Positions 27,903 to 38,277 of a stretch of 62,067 nucleotides of DNA are shown here, piece after piece. Position 1 is the first letter of the stretch. Each line of letters opens with the position of its first letter. The stretch is from an uncultured Bacteroidia bacterium (lineage in GTDB: Bacteria; Bacteroidota; Bacteroidia; Bacteroidales; UBA932). The notes beneath the pieces are model-generated. The model ran no database searches, was not told where the DNA came from, and saw only the letters and a program-made list of their open reading frames with translations. A program made the translations under genes and the position numbers. The DNA is taken from NCBI GenBank assembly GCA_902768985.1, contig CACXNA010000011.1:1-62067 (forward strand), in the 5' to 3' direction.

Positions 27903-28553
27903 TTCCCACCAGGCTGGGCGGTCGTACGAGAATGCTTCCCGTTCTTCCGCCCAGGCTGCGTCTGTGTAGACGCTGTCGGCGCGGTCGACGTAGAGCGTTC
28001 CGTCCAGGTGGTCGCATTCGTGCTGGAAGATGACGGCGGTGAAGCCCTCGATCCATTCCATGCAGTGCGCCCCCTCCGGGGTGCGGTACGTGACGTGGAT
28101 GCGGGTGTGGCGGGGGACATCGCCGCGCAGTCCCGGCAGGGACAGGCAGCCCTCCGGGCCGACGGAGATCTCGCCGGCGAGGCTGTCGATCTGGATATTG
28201 ATATAAGGTTCGAACGGCTCGCCGCGCATGTCCAGGCGCTGCAGGCAGACGATGCGGCGGTTGATGCCGACCTGCGGGGCGGCAATGCCGACGCCGCCCT
28301 GCGACGGGTCGTTGACCGTCGCGAGCATCTTGGCGATGAGCGTCTGCAGCTCCGGCGTGCCGAAGGCGCGCTCGGGTATGTCGCGCGAACTCGCGCGCAG
28401 GATGACGCTGTCCTCCGGCATCACCGTGACGTACATCACGGAATCGGACTGGGTGATCACTTTGCGCTCCCAGGCGGTCCAGGGATCGCGCTGGCAGGAC
28501 AGGACGCACAGCAGCAGCGCCGCGCAGCCGAGAATAGGCAGAATCTTTTTCAT
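27900..28553 (-). CDS. def: Peptide deformylase with lipoprotein signal
   Basis: A 217-residue protein that begins with a lipoprotein signal peptide (MKKILPILGCAALLLCVLSC, predicted lipidated C20) and continues into a complete deformylase domain: motif 1 GVGIAAPQVG (87-96), motif 2 EGCLS (134-138, metal cysteine) and motif 3 HECDH (178-182, metal histidines and catalytic glutamate). Deformylases normally act on nascent chains in the cytosol. This one should sit in the envelope, facing the periplasm or cell surface. Whether the cell has another, cytosolic Def cannot be seen here. Confidence 0.85.
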   Translation of the reverse strand: MKKILPILGCAALLLCVLSCQRDPWTAWERKVITQSDSVMYVTVMPEDSVILRASSRDIPERAFGTPELQTLIAKMLATVNDPSQGGVGIAAPQVGINRRIVCLQRLDMRGEPFEPYINIQIDSLAGEISVGPEGCLSLPGLRGDVPRHTRIHVTYRTPEGAHCMEWIEGFTAVIFQHECDHLDGTLYVDRADSVYTDAAWAEEREAFSYDRPAWWE

Positions 28554-28557
28554 ATCA

Positions 28558-28578
28558 CAAAATTAATCATTAGCTTTG
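28558..28578. promoter_or_regulatory. Divergent -7 boxes, def / alcohol dehydrogenase
   Basis: Minus-strand TAATTTTG (28565-28558) lies 4 bp before the def ATG, implying a very short leader. Plus-strand TAGCTTTG (28571-28578) lies 25 bp before the dehydrogenase ATG. Confidence 0.55.
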
Positions 28579-28603
28579 TGAAAACCAATTAGCCACAAAC
28601 CCC

Positions 28604-29788
28604 ATGAGAGATTTTAACTACTACGCCCCGACACAGGTCGTGTTCGGCGAGCATTCCGAGGAAAAGGTCGCAGACCTGGTCAAAAAATACGGCGGCCATA
28701 AGGTCCTGGTGCATTACGGCGGCAAGAGCGCCGCAAAATCCGGCCTGCTGGACAAGATCGTCCGCCTGCTGAAAGAAGGCGGCCTGGAGGTGTTCCAGCT
28801 GGGCGGCGTCGTGCCGAACCCGCGCCTGTCCAAGGTGCACGAGGGCATCGCCCTGTGCCGTCAGGAGGGCATCGATTTCCTGCTGGCCGTCGGCGGCGGC
28901 AGCGTCATCGATTCCGCGAAAGCGATCGCCTACGGCGTGCCGTACGACGGGGAAGTGTGGGACTTCTACGCCGGCAAGGCGGAAGCCACGACCTGCCTGC
29001 CCGTCGCGAGCGTGCTGACCATCCCGGCCGCCGGCAGCGAGATGAGCGAGGCGAGCGTTATCACCAACGAGGACGGCGACATCAAGGTGGGCTATTCCAA
29101 CGACATCTCCCGCCCCAAATTCGCCATCATGAACCCCCGCCGCACCTTTACCCTGCCGCCTTACCAGACGGCCGCCGGCGTCACGGACATGATGATGCAC
29201 ACGATGGAGCGTTATTTCACGCATGATACCGACATGACCTTCACGGACGCGCTGGCGGAAGCCGTGCTGCGGACGATGAAGGAGTGCGTCTTCGCGGTCC
29301 TGAAGGACCCCGAGGACTACCGCAACCGCGCCCAGATCATGTGGGGCGGCAGCATCGCGCACAACGGCCTGACCGGCTGCGGCGTGCAGGACGACTGGGC
29401 GACGCACGACCTGGAGCACGAGCTGAGCGCGATGTTCGACGTCACGCACGGCGCGGGCCTGGCGGCCGTCTGGCCGAGCTGGGCGCGCTACGTCATGAAG
29501 GAGGACATCCAGCGCTTCGTGCAATTCGCCGTGAACGTCTGGGACGTCCCCAACGACTACAACGACCCCGAAGGGACGGCGCTCAAGGGCATCGAGGCCG
29601 TGGAGCGCTTCTACCATGCCATCGGCATGCCTACGCGCATCCGCGAACTGCTCGGCCGCGACATCACGGACGCTGAAATCGAGGAGATGGCCCGCAAGTG
29701 CAGCCACGACGGCACCATCACGGTCGGTGCCTTCAAGAAGCTCGCCCGCGAGGACATGGAAGCCATCTATAAACTGGCCCGCGCATGA
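28604..29788 (+). CDS. Iron-containing alcohol dehydrogenase (BDH/YqhD-like)
   Basis: A 394-residue group III alcohol dehydrogenase. Start NYYAPTQVVFGEHSEEKV, NADPH motif VGGGSVIDSAKAIA, the metal region AAGVTDMMMHTMERYF and HDLEHELSAMFDVTHGAGLAAVWPSW with the iron-binding histidines. It would reduce aldehydes to alcohols (or reverse) with NAD(P)H. It overlaps the next gene by four bases (ATGA), so it is co-translated with an SDR epimerase. Confidence 0.93.
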   Translation: MRDFNYYAPTQVVFGEHSEEKVADLVKKYGGHKVLVHYGGKSAAKSGLLDKIVRLLKEGGLEVFQLGGVVPNPRLSKVHEGIALCRQEGIDFLLAVGGGSVIDSAKAIAYGVPYDGEVWDFYAGKAEATTCLPVASVLTIPAAGSEMSEASVITNEDGDIKVGYSNDISRPKFAIMNPRRTFTLPPYQTAAGVTDMMMHTMERYFTHDTDMTFTDALAEAVLRTMKECVFAVLKDPEDYRNRAQIMWGGSIAHNGLTGCGVQDDWATHDLEHELSAMFDVTHGAGLAAVWPSWARYVMKEDIQRFVQFAVNVWDVPNDYNDPEGTALKGIEAVERFYHAIGMPTRIRELLGRDITDAEIEEMARKCSHDGTITVGAFKKLAREDMEAIYKLARA

Positions 29789-30816
29789 AAAAGAAAGCCC
29801 TCTTCATCGGTGGCACCGGCACGATCAGTACCGGCATCACCCGGCAGCTCGCCCGGAGCGAGGAGTGGGAACTCACGCTGCTGAACCGCGGCACGCGCAG
29901 CGAGGCCGTGCCTGACGGCGTGAAGGTCATCCAGGCGGACATAACCGACGAGGTGGCCGTGGCCGCGAAGCTCGCCGGCACGCAGTGGGACTGCGTTTGC
30001 GACTTCGTCGGCTTCGTGCCGGCGCAGGTGGAGCGCGACTGGCGTCTCTTCCGCGACAAGACGAAGCAGTACATGTACATCAGCTCGGCGTCGGCCTACC
30101 AGAAGCCGGCCGTCAACCCCTTCATCACGGAAAGTACGCCGCTCGCGAATCCGCACTGGCAGTACTCCCGCGATAAGATCGCGTGCGAGGAGTTCCTGCT
30201 GGAGAAATTCCGCACGGAGGGCTATCCCATCACGATCATCCGCCCCAGCCACACCTATGACGAGCGGCGCGTGCCGCTGGCCGTCCACGGGAAAATGGGC
30301 TCCTGGCAGGTCCTGAAGCGCATGCAGGAGGGCAAACCCGTCATCCTGCATGGCGACGGCACCTCCCAGTGGACGCTCACGCACAATTCCGACTTCGCCA
30401 AGGGCTTCATAGGCTTGATGGGCAATCCGCATGCGATTGGCAACGCCTTCCAGATCACCTCGGACGAGACGCTGACCTGGCGGCAGATCTACGAGATTAT
30501 CGCCGACGTGCTGGGCGTGGAAGCGAAGATGTACTTCGTCCCGTCCGACTTCCTGGACGCCGTCGGCAAACCGACCTACGACTTCGAAGGGGAGTTGCTG
30601 GGGGACAAGTCCTGGTGCGTGCTCTTCGACAACAAGAAGGTGAAACGCGCCGTGCCGGACTTCCGCTGCACGACCCGCTTCGACCAGGGCGTCCGCCGGA
30701 CCATCGAGAACATCCTGGCGCTTCCGGAGCTCCAGGTTCCCGATCCGGAATTCGACGCCTGGTGCGACCGCGTCATCGCCGCGATGGAAAACGCAAAAAA
30801 GTCACTGCTCCAATAA
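29785..30816 (+). CDS. NAD-dependent epimerase/dehydratase family protein
   Basis: A 343-residue extended short-chain dehydrogenase. The nucleotide motif is GGTGTIS near residue 9, the active-site serine lies in ISSASAY, and an RPSHTYDERRVPL segment is typical of atypical SDRs. The tyrosine of the YxxxK motif may be Y in QYSRDKIACEE, giving YSRDK. Substrate probably a nucleotide sugar or a flavonoid-like compound; it cannot be assigned. Translationally coupled to the alcohol dehydrogenase. Confidence 0.85.
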   Translation: MKKKALFIGGTGTISTGITRQLARSEEWELTLLNRGTRSEAVPDGVKVIQADITDEVAVAAKLAGTQWDCVCDFVGFVPAQVERDWRLFRDKTKQYMYISSASAYQKPAVNPFITESTPLANPHWQYSRDKIACEEFLLEKFRTEGYPITIIRPSHTYDERRVPLAVHGKMGSWQVLKRMQEGKPVILHGDGTSQWTLTHNSDFAKGFIGLMGNPHAIGNAFQITSDETLTWRQIYEIIADVLGVEAKMYFVPSDFLDAVGKPTYDFEGELLGDKSWCVLFDNKKVKRAVPDFRCTTRFDQGVRRTIENILALPELQVPDPEFDAWCDRVIAAMENAKKSLLQ

Positions 30817-30818
30817 AC

Positions 30819-30845
30819 GTCATTCGCCGGCTCCGACCGGCGAAT
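30819..30845. repeat. REP-like palindrome, copy B
   Basis: GTC followed by ATTCGCCGG, loop CTCCGA, CCGGCGAAT. The 9-bp stems are identical to copy A at 3611, but the flanking GTC/GAC is on the opposite side, so the element is inverted. Confidence 0.85.
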
Positions 30846-30877
30846 CTCATTTAATTGTCTTTTCGGTTTTTGTTTGT

Positions 30878-30885
30878 TAAATTTG
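30878..30885 (+). promoter_or_regulatory. -7 box for the CPBP gene
   Basis: TAAATTTG, 22 bp upstream of the ATG at 30908, just after the palindrome. Confidence 0.65.
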
Positions 30886-30907
30886 TAGTTCAAACACGAC
30901 ACTATAC

Positions 30908-31735
30908 ATGCGAAAATACACTGCTGCGGCGCGAATGCCGTTCTGGAAATGGTTCCTCTGCCTGCTGGCCGGACTCCTTATTTTCTTTGTCCTGTACCTT
31001 CTGGCTTCGGCTGGCGTGCTCTCCATTCCGATTGACTGGGTGCAACTGCCTGCCGCAGTCGTTGCCGGTTTCCTGGGCTTGTTCATCTACGCCATCTGGA
31101 CGAACATGACGGAGCATCGGCCCATCACGGAACTATCCCTGAACCGCATGTTCAAAGACCTGGGGAACGGCATCCTGCTGGGCGTCGCGTATTTCGGCGT
31201 CGTCGTCGGAATCATGGCCCTGATGGGCGCTTATTCCATCACGGGCGCGCAGTTCAACTGGTATCCGCAGCTGGCCTCCTTCCTGTTCTTCTTCCTGGTG
31301 GCCGTATTTGAAGAAATCATCTTCCGGGGCGTGCTGTTCCGGCTGATCGACGACCGCTGGAATACGGGCGTCGCGCTGATTATCTCGTCCCTGGCCTTCG
31401 GTGCCATGCACCTGTTCAACACGGGCGCCACGCTCTGGAGCGCCGTGGCCATCGCCATCGAGGCGGGCCTGGTGATGGGCGCCGCCTACAAGTGCTCCGG
31501 CACGCTCTGGCTGCCGATCGGCATCCACTGGGCCTGGAACTACGTGCAGGGCAACGTCCTGGGCTTTGCCGTGTCCGGCAACCCGGTGCGGGACAAGATC
31601 TTCACTTCCATCATTTCCGGTCCTGACTGGCTGACCGGCGGCATCTTCGGCGCCGAGGCTTCCGTGCCCGCCGTGGGCGTGGGACTGCTGCTCGCCATCA
31701 TCCTGCTGGCCAACTGCAAGCGCGACCGCCGATGA
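30908..31735 (+). CDS. CPBP family intramembrane metalloprotease
   Basis: A 275-residue membrane protein with about eight hydrophobic segments and the full CPBP (Abi/CAAX-protease-like) active-site set: EEIIFRG (motif 1), FGAMHLF (motif 2) and HWAWNY (motif 3). Such proteases cut within membranes; bacterial members have roles from bacteriocin immunity to protein maturation, none of which can be chosen here. It overlaps msrC by four bases. Confidence 0.9.
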   Translation: MRKYTAAARMPFWKWFLCLLAGLLIFFVLYLLASAGVLSIPIDWVQLPAAVVAGFLGLFIYAIWTNMTEHRPITELSLNRMFKDLGNGILLGVAYFGVVVGIMALMGAYSITGAQFNWYPQLASFLFFFLVAVFEEIIFRGVLFRLIDDRWNTGVALIISSLAFGAMHLFNTGATLWSAVAIAIEAGLVMGAAYKCSGTLWLPIGIHWAWNYVQGNVLGFAVSGNPVRDKIFTSIISGPDWLTGGIFGAEASVPAVGVGLLLAIILLANCKRDRR

Positions 31736-32184
31736 GCGATAAATCAGAGAAATACGCCCTGCTGCAAAAGCAGGTGGCCAGCCTGACGGCAGGAGAGACG
31801 AACCTGACGGCCAACCTGGCCAACACCGCCGCCGCCATCCACGAAGCCTTTGGCTTCTGGTGGACGGGCTTCTATTTGGTAGAGGAGAAGCAGCTTGTGC
31901 TGGGCCCGTTCCAGGGCCCCGTGGCGTGTACGCGCATCCCGTACGGGAAAGGCGTCTGCGGCACGGCCTGGCAGCGCCGGGAGACGGTCATCGTGCCGGA
32001 CGTGGAGGAATTCCCCGGCCACATCGCATGCAGCAGCGCTTCGCGCAGCGAAATCGTCGTGCCGCTGTTCCGGGAGGGAGAAGTCGTGGGTGTGCTGGAT
32101 ATCGACAGCCGCGAACTGGCGACCTTCGATGCCGAAGACGCCGCCGGGCTGGAAGCAATAGCCGCCCTGCTATTTCAGGCGTAA
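31732..32184 (+). CDS. msrC: Free methionine-(R)-sulfoxide reductase (GAF domain)
   Basis: A 150-residue GAF-domain enzyme of the fRMsr/YebR type that reduces free methionine-R-sulfoxide. The family cysteines are present in VACTRIPYGKGVCGTAW and GHIACSSASRSEIVVP, with the substrate-binding acidic VGVLDIDS. It is coupled to the CPBP protease gene and overlaps the convergent 32170 gene by 15 bp. Confidence 0.92.
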   Translation: MSDKSEKYALLQKQVASLTAGETNLTANLANTAAAIHEAFGFWWTGFYLVEEKQLVLGPFQGPVACTRIPYGKGVCGTAWQRRETVIVPDVEEFPGHIACSSASRSEIVVPLFREGEVVGVLDIDSRELATFDAEDAAGLEAIAALLFQA

Positions 32185-32613
32185 GCCGCGCTCTGCGAGC
32201 GTGACGGCCTCCACGAGGGTGTCGTCGTCCTTGGCGAGCACCACCAGAATCACCAGAACGCCCTTTTTGAGCTCGATGCACATCATGCGCATCGGGGAGT
32301 CGTCCTCTGCGATGGCCTCGAAACCATAGGCTTTCTTGCCGTTGAACGGCCATTCGACGATGGGGTCGAAATCTTCTGGATCCTCCTCGTCGAAGCCGAC
32401 GGTGTCGGCGTAGTTGGCCAGCGCCTGGTCGGCGGCGGTGGTGTCTTCCGGCATCGGGCCCACGTAGGCGTCGATCAGCGCCTCGTCGGTCTGCTTCTTG
32501 TCGTTGGGAAGGTGGCAGGAGAGGTGCGTGATCTCCACGCCGGATTCGTCGATGTAGCTGTCCAGGTCGGAGACCCAGCCCTGCGGGAGTTTGATGGAAA
32601 TGTCGTAAGCCAT
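32170..32613 (-). CDS. Small acidic protein, unknown function
   Basis: A 147-residue protein that I do not recognise. It has no signal peptide or membrane segment, is acidic (EDDTTAADQ-like and DEEDPEDFDP stretches) and ends in a beta/alpha pattern (CIELKKGVLVILVVLAKDDDTLVEAV). The ATG at 32613 starts one base after the symporter stop codon upstream, so the two are co-transcribed. Possibly an accessory protein of the symporter, by position only. Confidence 0.6.
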   Translation of the reverse strand: MAYDISIKLPQGWVSDLDSYIDESGVEITHLSCHLPNDKKQTDEALIDAYVGPMPEDTTAADQALANYADTVGFDEEDPEDFDPIVEWPFNGKKAYGFEAIAEDDSPMRMMCIELKKGVLVILVVLAKDDDTLVEAVTLAERGLRLK

Positions 32614-32614
32614 A

Positions 32615-33469
32615 TTATTTGGATTTTTGACTGCGTACAAGGGCAACGTAGGTAAGGAGCACCACATTCATCATCAGGGAGTAGAGGATGGCCGGAATGG
32701 CCATCTGCTCGTTGGCGAAGATGAAGGGGCTGGAGGCCACAGCGATGGCCTGCGCGGCGTTCTGCATGCCGACTTCGATGACGATGGTCCGCCGCGGCTG
32801 CGGACCCAGGCGAAAGATGTGCGAAAGGAGTGACGCGGCGCCGGCGGAGAGCAGGATAAGCAGGGTGACGCACTCGCCGAGGTGCAGGATGTTGTCGAAG
32901 ATCGTCCGGAAGTGCTGGAGGAAGAAAACGGTGATCAGCAGCATCAGGGCGGGGAAGGCGGCCTTGGACAGGACTCTGTCGATCGCCGAGGCGGCCTTCG
33001 GCCAGAAATTGTTGACGCCGATGCCGATCAGTACGGGCAGGAGCATCAGCAGGAGGTTCTGCTTGAGCAGATTGCCTACCGGCAGCGTGATGCCGACGGC
33101 CTCGCCGAGCGACTGGGTGCTCCAGGCCATGACCAACGGCACGGTAATGAGCGTGATCAGGCTGCTGAGCGCGGTGAGCGTTACGGAAAGGGCCACGTCG
33201 CCGCCAGCGAGCTTGGAGAAGATGTTGGACGAGCTGCCGCCCGGACAGCAGGCGATGAGGATCAGACCGAGGAAGAAAACGGGCTCCAGGTGGAAAAGGG
33301 ATCCGAGGCCCCAGGCAATCAGCGGAAGCAACACTATCTGCCCGAAAAGGGCCAGCAGCACCGCCTTGGGCGCCTTGAACACACGCACGAAATCCCCGAG
33401 CTTCAGGCAGAGGCCCAGGTCAAACATCAGCACCGTCAGAATGGGCAGGACTATCCAAATCGTATTCAT
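32615..33469 (-). CDS. Bile acid:sodium symporter family (BASS) transporter
   Basis: A 284-residue polytopic membrane protein with about nine to ten segments. Family features: FDLGLCLKLGDF, ACCPGGSSSNIFSKLAGGDVALSVTLTALSSLI (the discontinuous helix region with GGSSSN), and EVGMQNAAQAIAVASSPF. It probably imports an organic anion with sodium; pantoate, pyruvate-like acids and sterols are all used by relatives. The start at 33469 is supported by a -7 box eight bases upstream. Confidence 0.9.
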   Translation of the reverse strand: MNTIWIVLPILTVLMFDLGLCLKLGDFVRVFKAPKAVLLALFGQIVLLPLIAWGLGSLFHLEPVFFLGLILIACCPGGSSSNIFSKLAGGDVALSVTLTALSSLITLITVPLVMAWSTQSLGEAVGITLPVGNLLKQNLLLMLLPVLIGIGVNNFWPKAASAIDRVLSKAAFPALMLLITVFFLQHFRTIFDNILHLGECVTLLILLSAGAASLLSHIFRLGPQPRRTIVIEVGMQNAAQAIAVASSPFIFANEQMAIPAILYSLMMNVVLLTYVALVRSQKSK

Positions 33470-33476
33470 CGTCTTG

Positions 33477-33484
33477 CAAAAATA
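33477..33484 (-). promoter_or_regulatory. -7 box for the symporter operon
   Basis: TATTTTTG on the minus strand, just 7 bp before the ATG, predicting a leaderless or near-leaderless transcript. Confidence 0.6.
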
Positions 33485-33500
33485 GTAATTGTACTTGAAT

Positions 33501-34658
33501 TCAACAAGATACGGCTTCCTTATACATCTCGATGAGGGCGGAGGCGGACTTGGCGATGTCGTACTTTGCCATCGAGGCCGCGTATTGTTTGCCCATCTCC
33601 CAACGTTCTTCGGGGTGGGCGAGCCACCAATCCATGCAGTCGGCAAGGGCTTTTGCGTCCTTCTCCGGGAAAACGCTGCGTGCATCCAGGGCGAACTGGG
33701 AGGTGCCGGTGTGCCAGCCTGCGGCAATCACCGGAACGGCCCCTTGCTGGATGGCTTCCATGATGGAGAGGCCTTCCACTTCCACGGTGGCGCAATGTAC
33801 GCAAAGATCAGCTTCCGCCGCCAGAACCCGCAATTCTTCGCGGGTGTGGAAAGAGAACTCCGGTTTGTAGCGCACGACGCCGTCCTCGTAGAGCTTCATA
33901 GCCAGGCGCTTGTATTCTTTTTCCTTGGGGCCTTGTCCGGCAAAATGGAGCTGGATGCGGTGTGCGAAGGATGAGTGACGGATGGCCTCGATCAGCGTCG
34001 GCTGGTCTTTCTCGACGGAGAGACGGCCGATGTAGACGATTTTCAAGGGCCGCTGGGGATCGAAATAGCCTGCCGGCGGCTCTGCCGGACGGATGCAGGG
34101 CTCCGGGATCAGTCCGTTGGAAATGACCCGGAGCTCGGATTTGAACTGATGGCGCACCAGCCGCTCGTAGACATTCTGCGTGGGGCACTGCAGGTGGGAG
34201 CAGTGGTTGAACACGCAGTCGCGCTCGACATGCAGGAGCCAGCGGTTGATCCACTTCCAGTTTCCCATGCCCAGCGAGCAGAAGATATTCTCCGGGTGGA
34301 GATGATAGGTGCCCACGATGGGCTTTCCCATGCGTTTTGCGATCTTGATCGTGTTGGATTCCAGCACAAAAGGCTCTTCCAGATGAATGACGTCGGCCCA
34401 GGATACGGCCTCTTTGATGATGCGCTTGTCGCTGGATGCGAACTGATAGCCGTGTGCATCGATGATACCTTGAAAGAAGGGGAAGTAGAACCTTTTCAGT
34501 AGATATTCAGGTTGGGGACCGGAGCCCGTCAGGTTCGGGCCGGAAAGCACCCGGACTTCCTCGCCGGTGTCTTTCAGCGCCTGAACGGTGCGCCGGGCGG
34601 AGGCGGAAAGCCCGTTTCCCGTTGCGTAGTAATTATTTAAAACAAAAAGTATCTTCAT
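33501..34658 (-). CDS. Glycosyltransferase family 4 protein
   Basis: A 385-residue GT-B glycosyltransferase. The N-terminal lobe opens MKILFVLNNYYATGNGLS. The C-terminal lobe has IVYIGRLSVEKDQPTLIEA, HFAGQGPKEKEY and the donor-site EGLSIMEAIQQGAVPV (EX7E-type). A long NRWLLHVERDCVFNHCSHLQCPT segment is typical of GT4 enzymes acting on lipid glycans. It is a single gene without other glycan genes around, so the acceptor (for example a diacylglycerol or lipid A precursor) is unknown. Confidence 0.9.
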   Translation of the reverse strand: MKILFVLNNYYATGNGLSASARRTVQALKDTGEEVRVLSGPNLTGSGPQPEYLLKRFYFPFFQGIIDAHGYQFASSDKRIIKEAVSWADVIHLEEPFVLESNTIKIAKRMGKPIVGTYHLHPENIFCSLGMGNWKWINRWLLHVERDCVFNHCSHLQCPTQNVYERLVRHQFKSELRVISNGLIPEPCIRPAEPPAGYFDPQRPLKIVYIGRLSVEKDQPTLIEAIRHSSFAHRIQLHFAGQGPKEKEYKRLAMKLYEDGVVRYKPEFSFHTREELRVLAAEADLCVHCATVEVEGLSIMEAIQQGAVPVIAAGWHTGTSQFALDARSVFPEKDAKALADCMDWWLAHPEERWEMGKQYAASMAKYDIAKSASALIEMYKEAVSC

Positions 34659-34677
34659 GGTCGTTTATAAATGGCCA

Positions 34678-34685
34678 CAAAGATA
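34678..34685 (-). promoter_or_regulatory. -7 box for the glycosyltransferase
   Basis: TATCTTTG on the minus strand, 19 bp before the ATG at 34658. Confidence 0.65.
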
Positions 34686-34703
34686 CTAAAATAAAGCAAA
34701 GAT

Positions 34704-35090
34704 TTAGCTGACCTTGTTCTTGCCGGGCTTGTAGTTGCGCAGGAAATCTTCGAGGCGCAGCTCGCTGGAACGGGAGCCGCGGGCCACAGGGTCCATCGGT
34801 GTGCCGACGGGCTCGCCGGTCAGCTCGTCCTCGGGCGGACCGAGGATCTCGTCGATGAGCCCGAAGGTCTCCTCCAACAGGTCCAGGGCATGTTCCGCCT
34901 GGGCACGCTGCTCGCCGTCCTTGATCTCATGGAGATTCTCACGAAGGGGGATGCGCGCGTCGATCTCGCTCACGCTGCGCTCCACTTCCAGGGCCACGTC
35001 TTCGACGGCGTAGAGGACCTCTTTGATCTGCTGGAGGCGCTGGATGCTGTCCTGCAGTTTCTTGATATCGTCGGTATATCCTTTTTTCAT
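34704..35090 (-). CDS. Coiled-coil protein, unknown function
   Basis: A 128-residue, mostly helical, charged protein. Heptad-like leucine/isoleucine spacing runs through about residues 8-80 (IKKLQDSIQRLQQIKEVL), then a proline/glycine-rich part (GPPEDELTGEPVGTPMDP) and a short C-terminal helix. No signal peptide. It follows ettA on the same strand, separated by a palindromic repeat. I do not recognise the family. Confidence 0.6.
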   Translation of the reverse strand: MKKGYTDDIKKLQDSIQRLQQIKEVLYAVEDVALEVERSVSEIDARIPLRENLHEIKDGEQRAQAEHALDLLEETFGLIDEILGPPEDELTGEPVGTPMDPVARGSRSSELRLEDFLRNYKPGKNKVS

Positions 35091-35097
35091 AATTGAG

Positions 35098-35121
35098 ATT
35101 CCGGGTCAAGCCCGGAATGAC
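35098..35121. repeat. REP-like palindrome, copy D
   Basis: ATTCCGGG, loop TCAAG, CCCGGAAT, followed by GAC. It has the same ATTC...GAAT-GAC plan as copies A and B, but with a different GC core. It lies between ettA and the 34704 gene. Confidence 0.8.
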
Positions 35122-35130
35122 TACAATGGG

Positions 35131-36807
<1,677 letters not shown>

Positions 36808-36813
36808 AAGTCG

Positions 36814-38271
36814 TTAATTGCGGGCTTTGGTAAATTTCCAGCGGTAGAAGAGCACCAGGCTGAGAGCGATCGTCACGGCGCCGATCCAGCGGTGCCAGCC
36901 CATCGGGAGGTTGAAGCCGATCTGGGCGATGCTGATATAGGTGACGCTGACGGCCGTCATCAGGCAGGCCGGCAGCAGGGTCATCAGGTAGTATGCGCCC
37001 TTGCGCTCGCGCACAAGGAATACGGTCACGGCCCAGAGCGTGAAGACGGCGAGCGTCTGGTTGGCCCAGCCGAAGTAGCGCCAGATGACGTTGAAACCGT
37101 CCTCGTTGGCGATGTTGAACCAGAGCATCAGGGCCGCCACGGCGAAGAGCGGGACGCTGATCGCGAGGCGCTTGGGCACCGGCTTCTGGTCGAATTTCAG
37201 GAAATCCGCGATGATCAGGCGCGCGCTGCGCAGGGCCGTGTCGCCGCTGGTGATCGGGGCGGCCACCACGCCGCACAGGGCGAGGATGCTGCCGACGATG
37301 CCCAGCCAGCTGCGGGAGACCTTGGTCACCACGGTCGGGGCTGCGTCCGCGAAGGTGCCGCCTACTTCAGCGGCGCCGCCGCCGAAGAAGAAATAGGAGG
37401 AGACGGCGGCCCAGATGAGGGCCACGAGGCCTTCCGTGATCATGGAGCCGTAGAACACCGGGCGGCCCAGCTTCTCATTCGTCAGGCAGCGGGCCATGAG
37501 CGGGCTCTGCGTCGCGTGGAAGCCGCTGATGGCGCCGCAGGCGATGGTTACGAACATATACGGCCAAATGGGCTGGCCCTTGCCGCCCCAAGTCTGCGTG
37601 CGGTTCTGCAGGCCGTCCCAGACCTCCGGGATCTGCGGGTGCTTGATGATGAGCTGCACCATCAGCGCGAAGGCCATGAAGATCAGCGCCACCGCGAAAA
37701 TGGGATAGATCTTGCCGATGATCTTATCGATCGGGAGCATCGTGGCGATGATGTAATAGACGAAGATCACGCCCGCCCAGATCATGAACGCTGCGTTGGT
37801 GCCGTCGCCGGCTAGGTCCTTCAGAATGACGGCCGGGCTATACACGAATACGGCGCCCACGAGCACCAGCAGCAGGATCGAGAAGCAGAGCATCACGGTC
37901 TTGGCGGTCTTACCCAGATAGTCTCCGATCAGTTGTGGCAGGCCCACGCCGCCGTGGCGCAGCGACAGCATGCCGCTGAAGTAGTCGTGCACGGCGCCGC
38001 CGAAGATGCAGCCGAACACGATCCACAGGTAGGCCGCCGGGCCGAATTTCGCGCCCATGATAGCGCCGAAGATCGGTCCCGTGCCGGCGATGTTCAGGAA
38101 CTGGATCATGAAAACCTTCCAGGAGGGAAGGGCGATGAAATCGATGCCGTCCGCCTTGGTGATGGCGGGCGTCGGGCGCGCAGGATCCGGGCCGAACACC
38201 CGCTCCACGAACTTACCGTAAAGCAGGAATCCCAGGATCAGGGCGACAACGCTGATGAAGAAAGTAATCAC
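36814..38271 (-). CDS. cstA: Carbon starvation protein CstA (pyruvate/peptide transporter)
   Basis: About 485 residues with roughly 14 membrane segments and CstA hallmarks: YGKFVERVFGPDPARPTPA, FLNIAGTGPIFGAIMGAKFGP, DYFSGMLSLRHGG, SGFHATQSPLMARC. Family members import pyruvate or peptides during carbon limitation. The GTG at 38271 (VITFFISVVALILG) is preferred: the alternative TTG at 38280 lies inside the -7 box (38278-38285) and would not be transcribed. The mRNA would then be almost leaderless. The gene is the first of a unit with ettA. Confidence 0.9.
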   Translation of the reverse strand: MITFFISVVALILGFLLYGKFVERVFGPDPARPTPAITKADGIDFIALPSWKVFMIQFLNIAGTGPIFGAIMGAKFGPAAYLWIVFGCIFGGAVHDYFSGMLSLRHGGVGLPQLIGDYLGKTAKTVMLCFSILLLVLVGAVFVYSPAVILKDLAGDGTNAAFMIWAGVIFVYYIIATMLPIDKIIGKIYPIFAVALIFMAFALMVQLIIKHPQIPEVWDGLQNRTQTWGGKGQPIWPYMFVTIACGAISGFHATQSPLMARCLTNEKLGRPVFYGSMITEGLVALIWAAVSSYFFFGGGAAEVGGTFADAAPTVVTKVSRSWLGIVGSILALCGVVAAPITSGDTALRSARLIIADFLKFDQKPVPKRLAISVPLFAVAALMLWFNIANEDGFNVIWRYFGWANQTLAVFTLWAVTVFLVRERKGAYYLMTLLPACLMTAVSVTYISIAQIGFNLPMGWHRWIGAVTIALSLVLFYRWKFTKARN

Positions 38272-38277
38272 AGAGTA

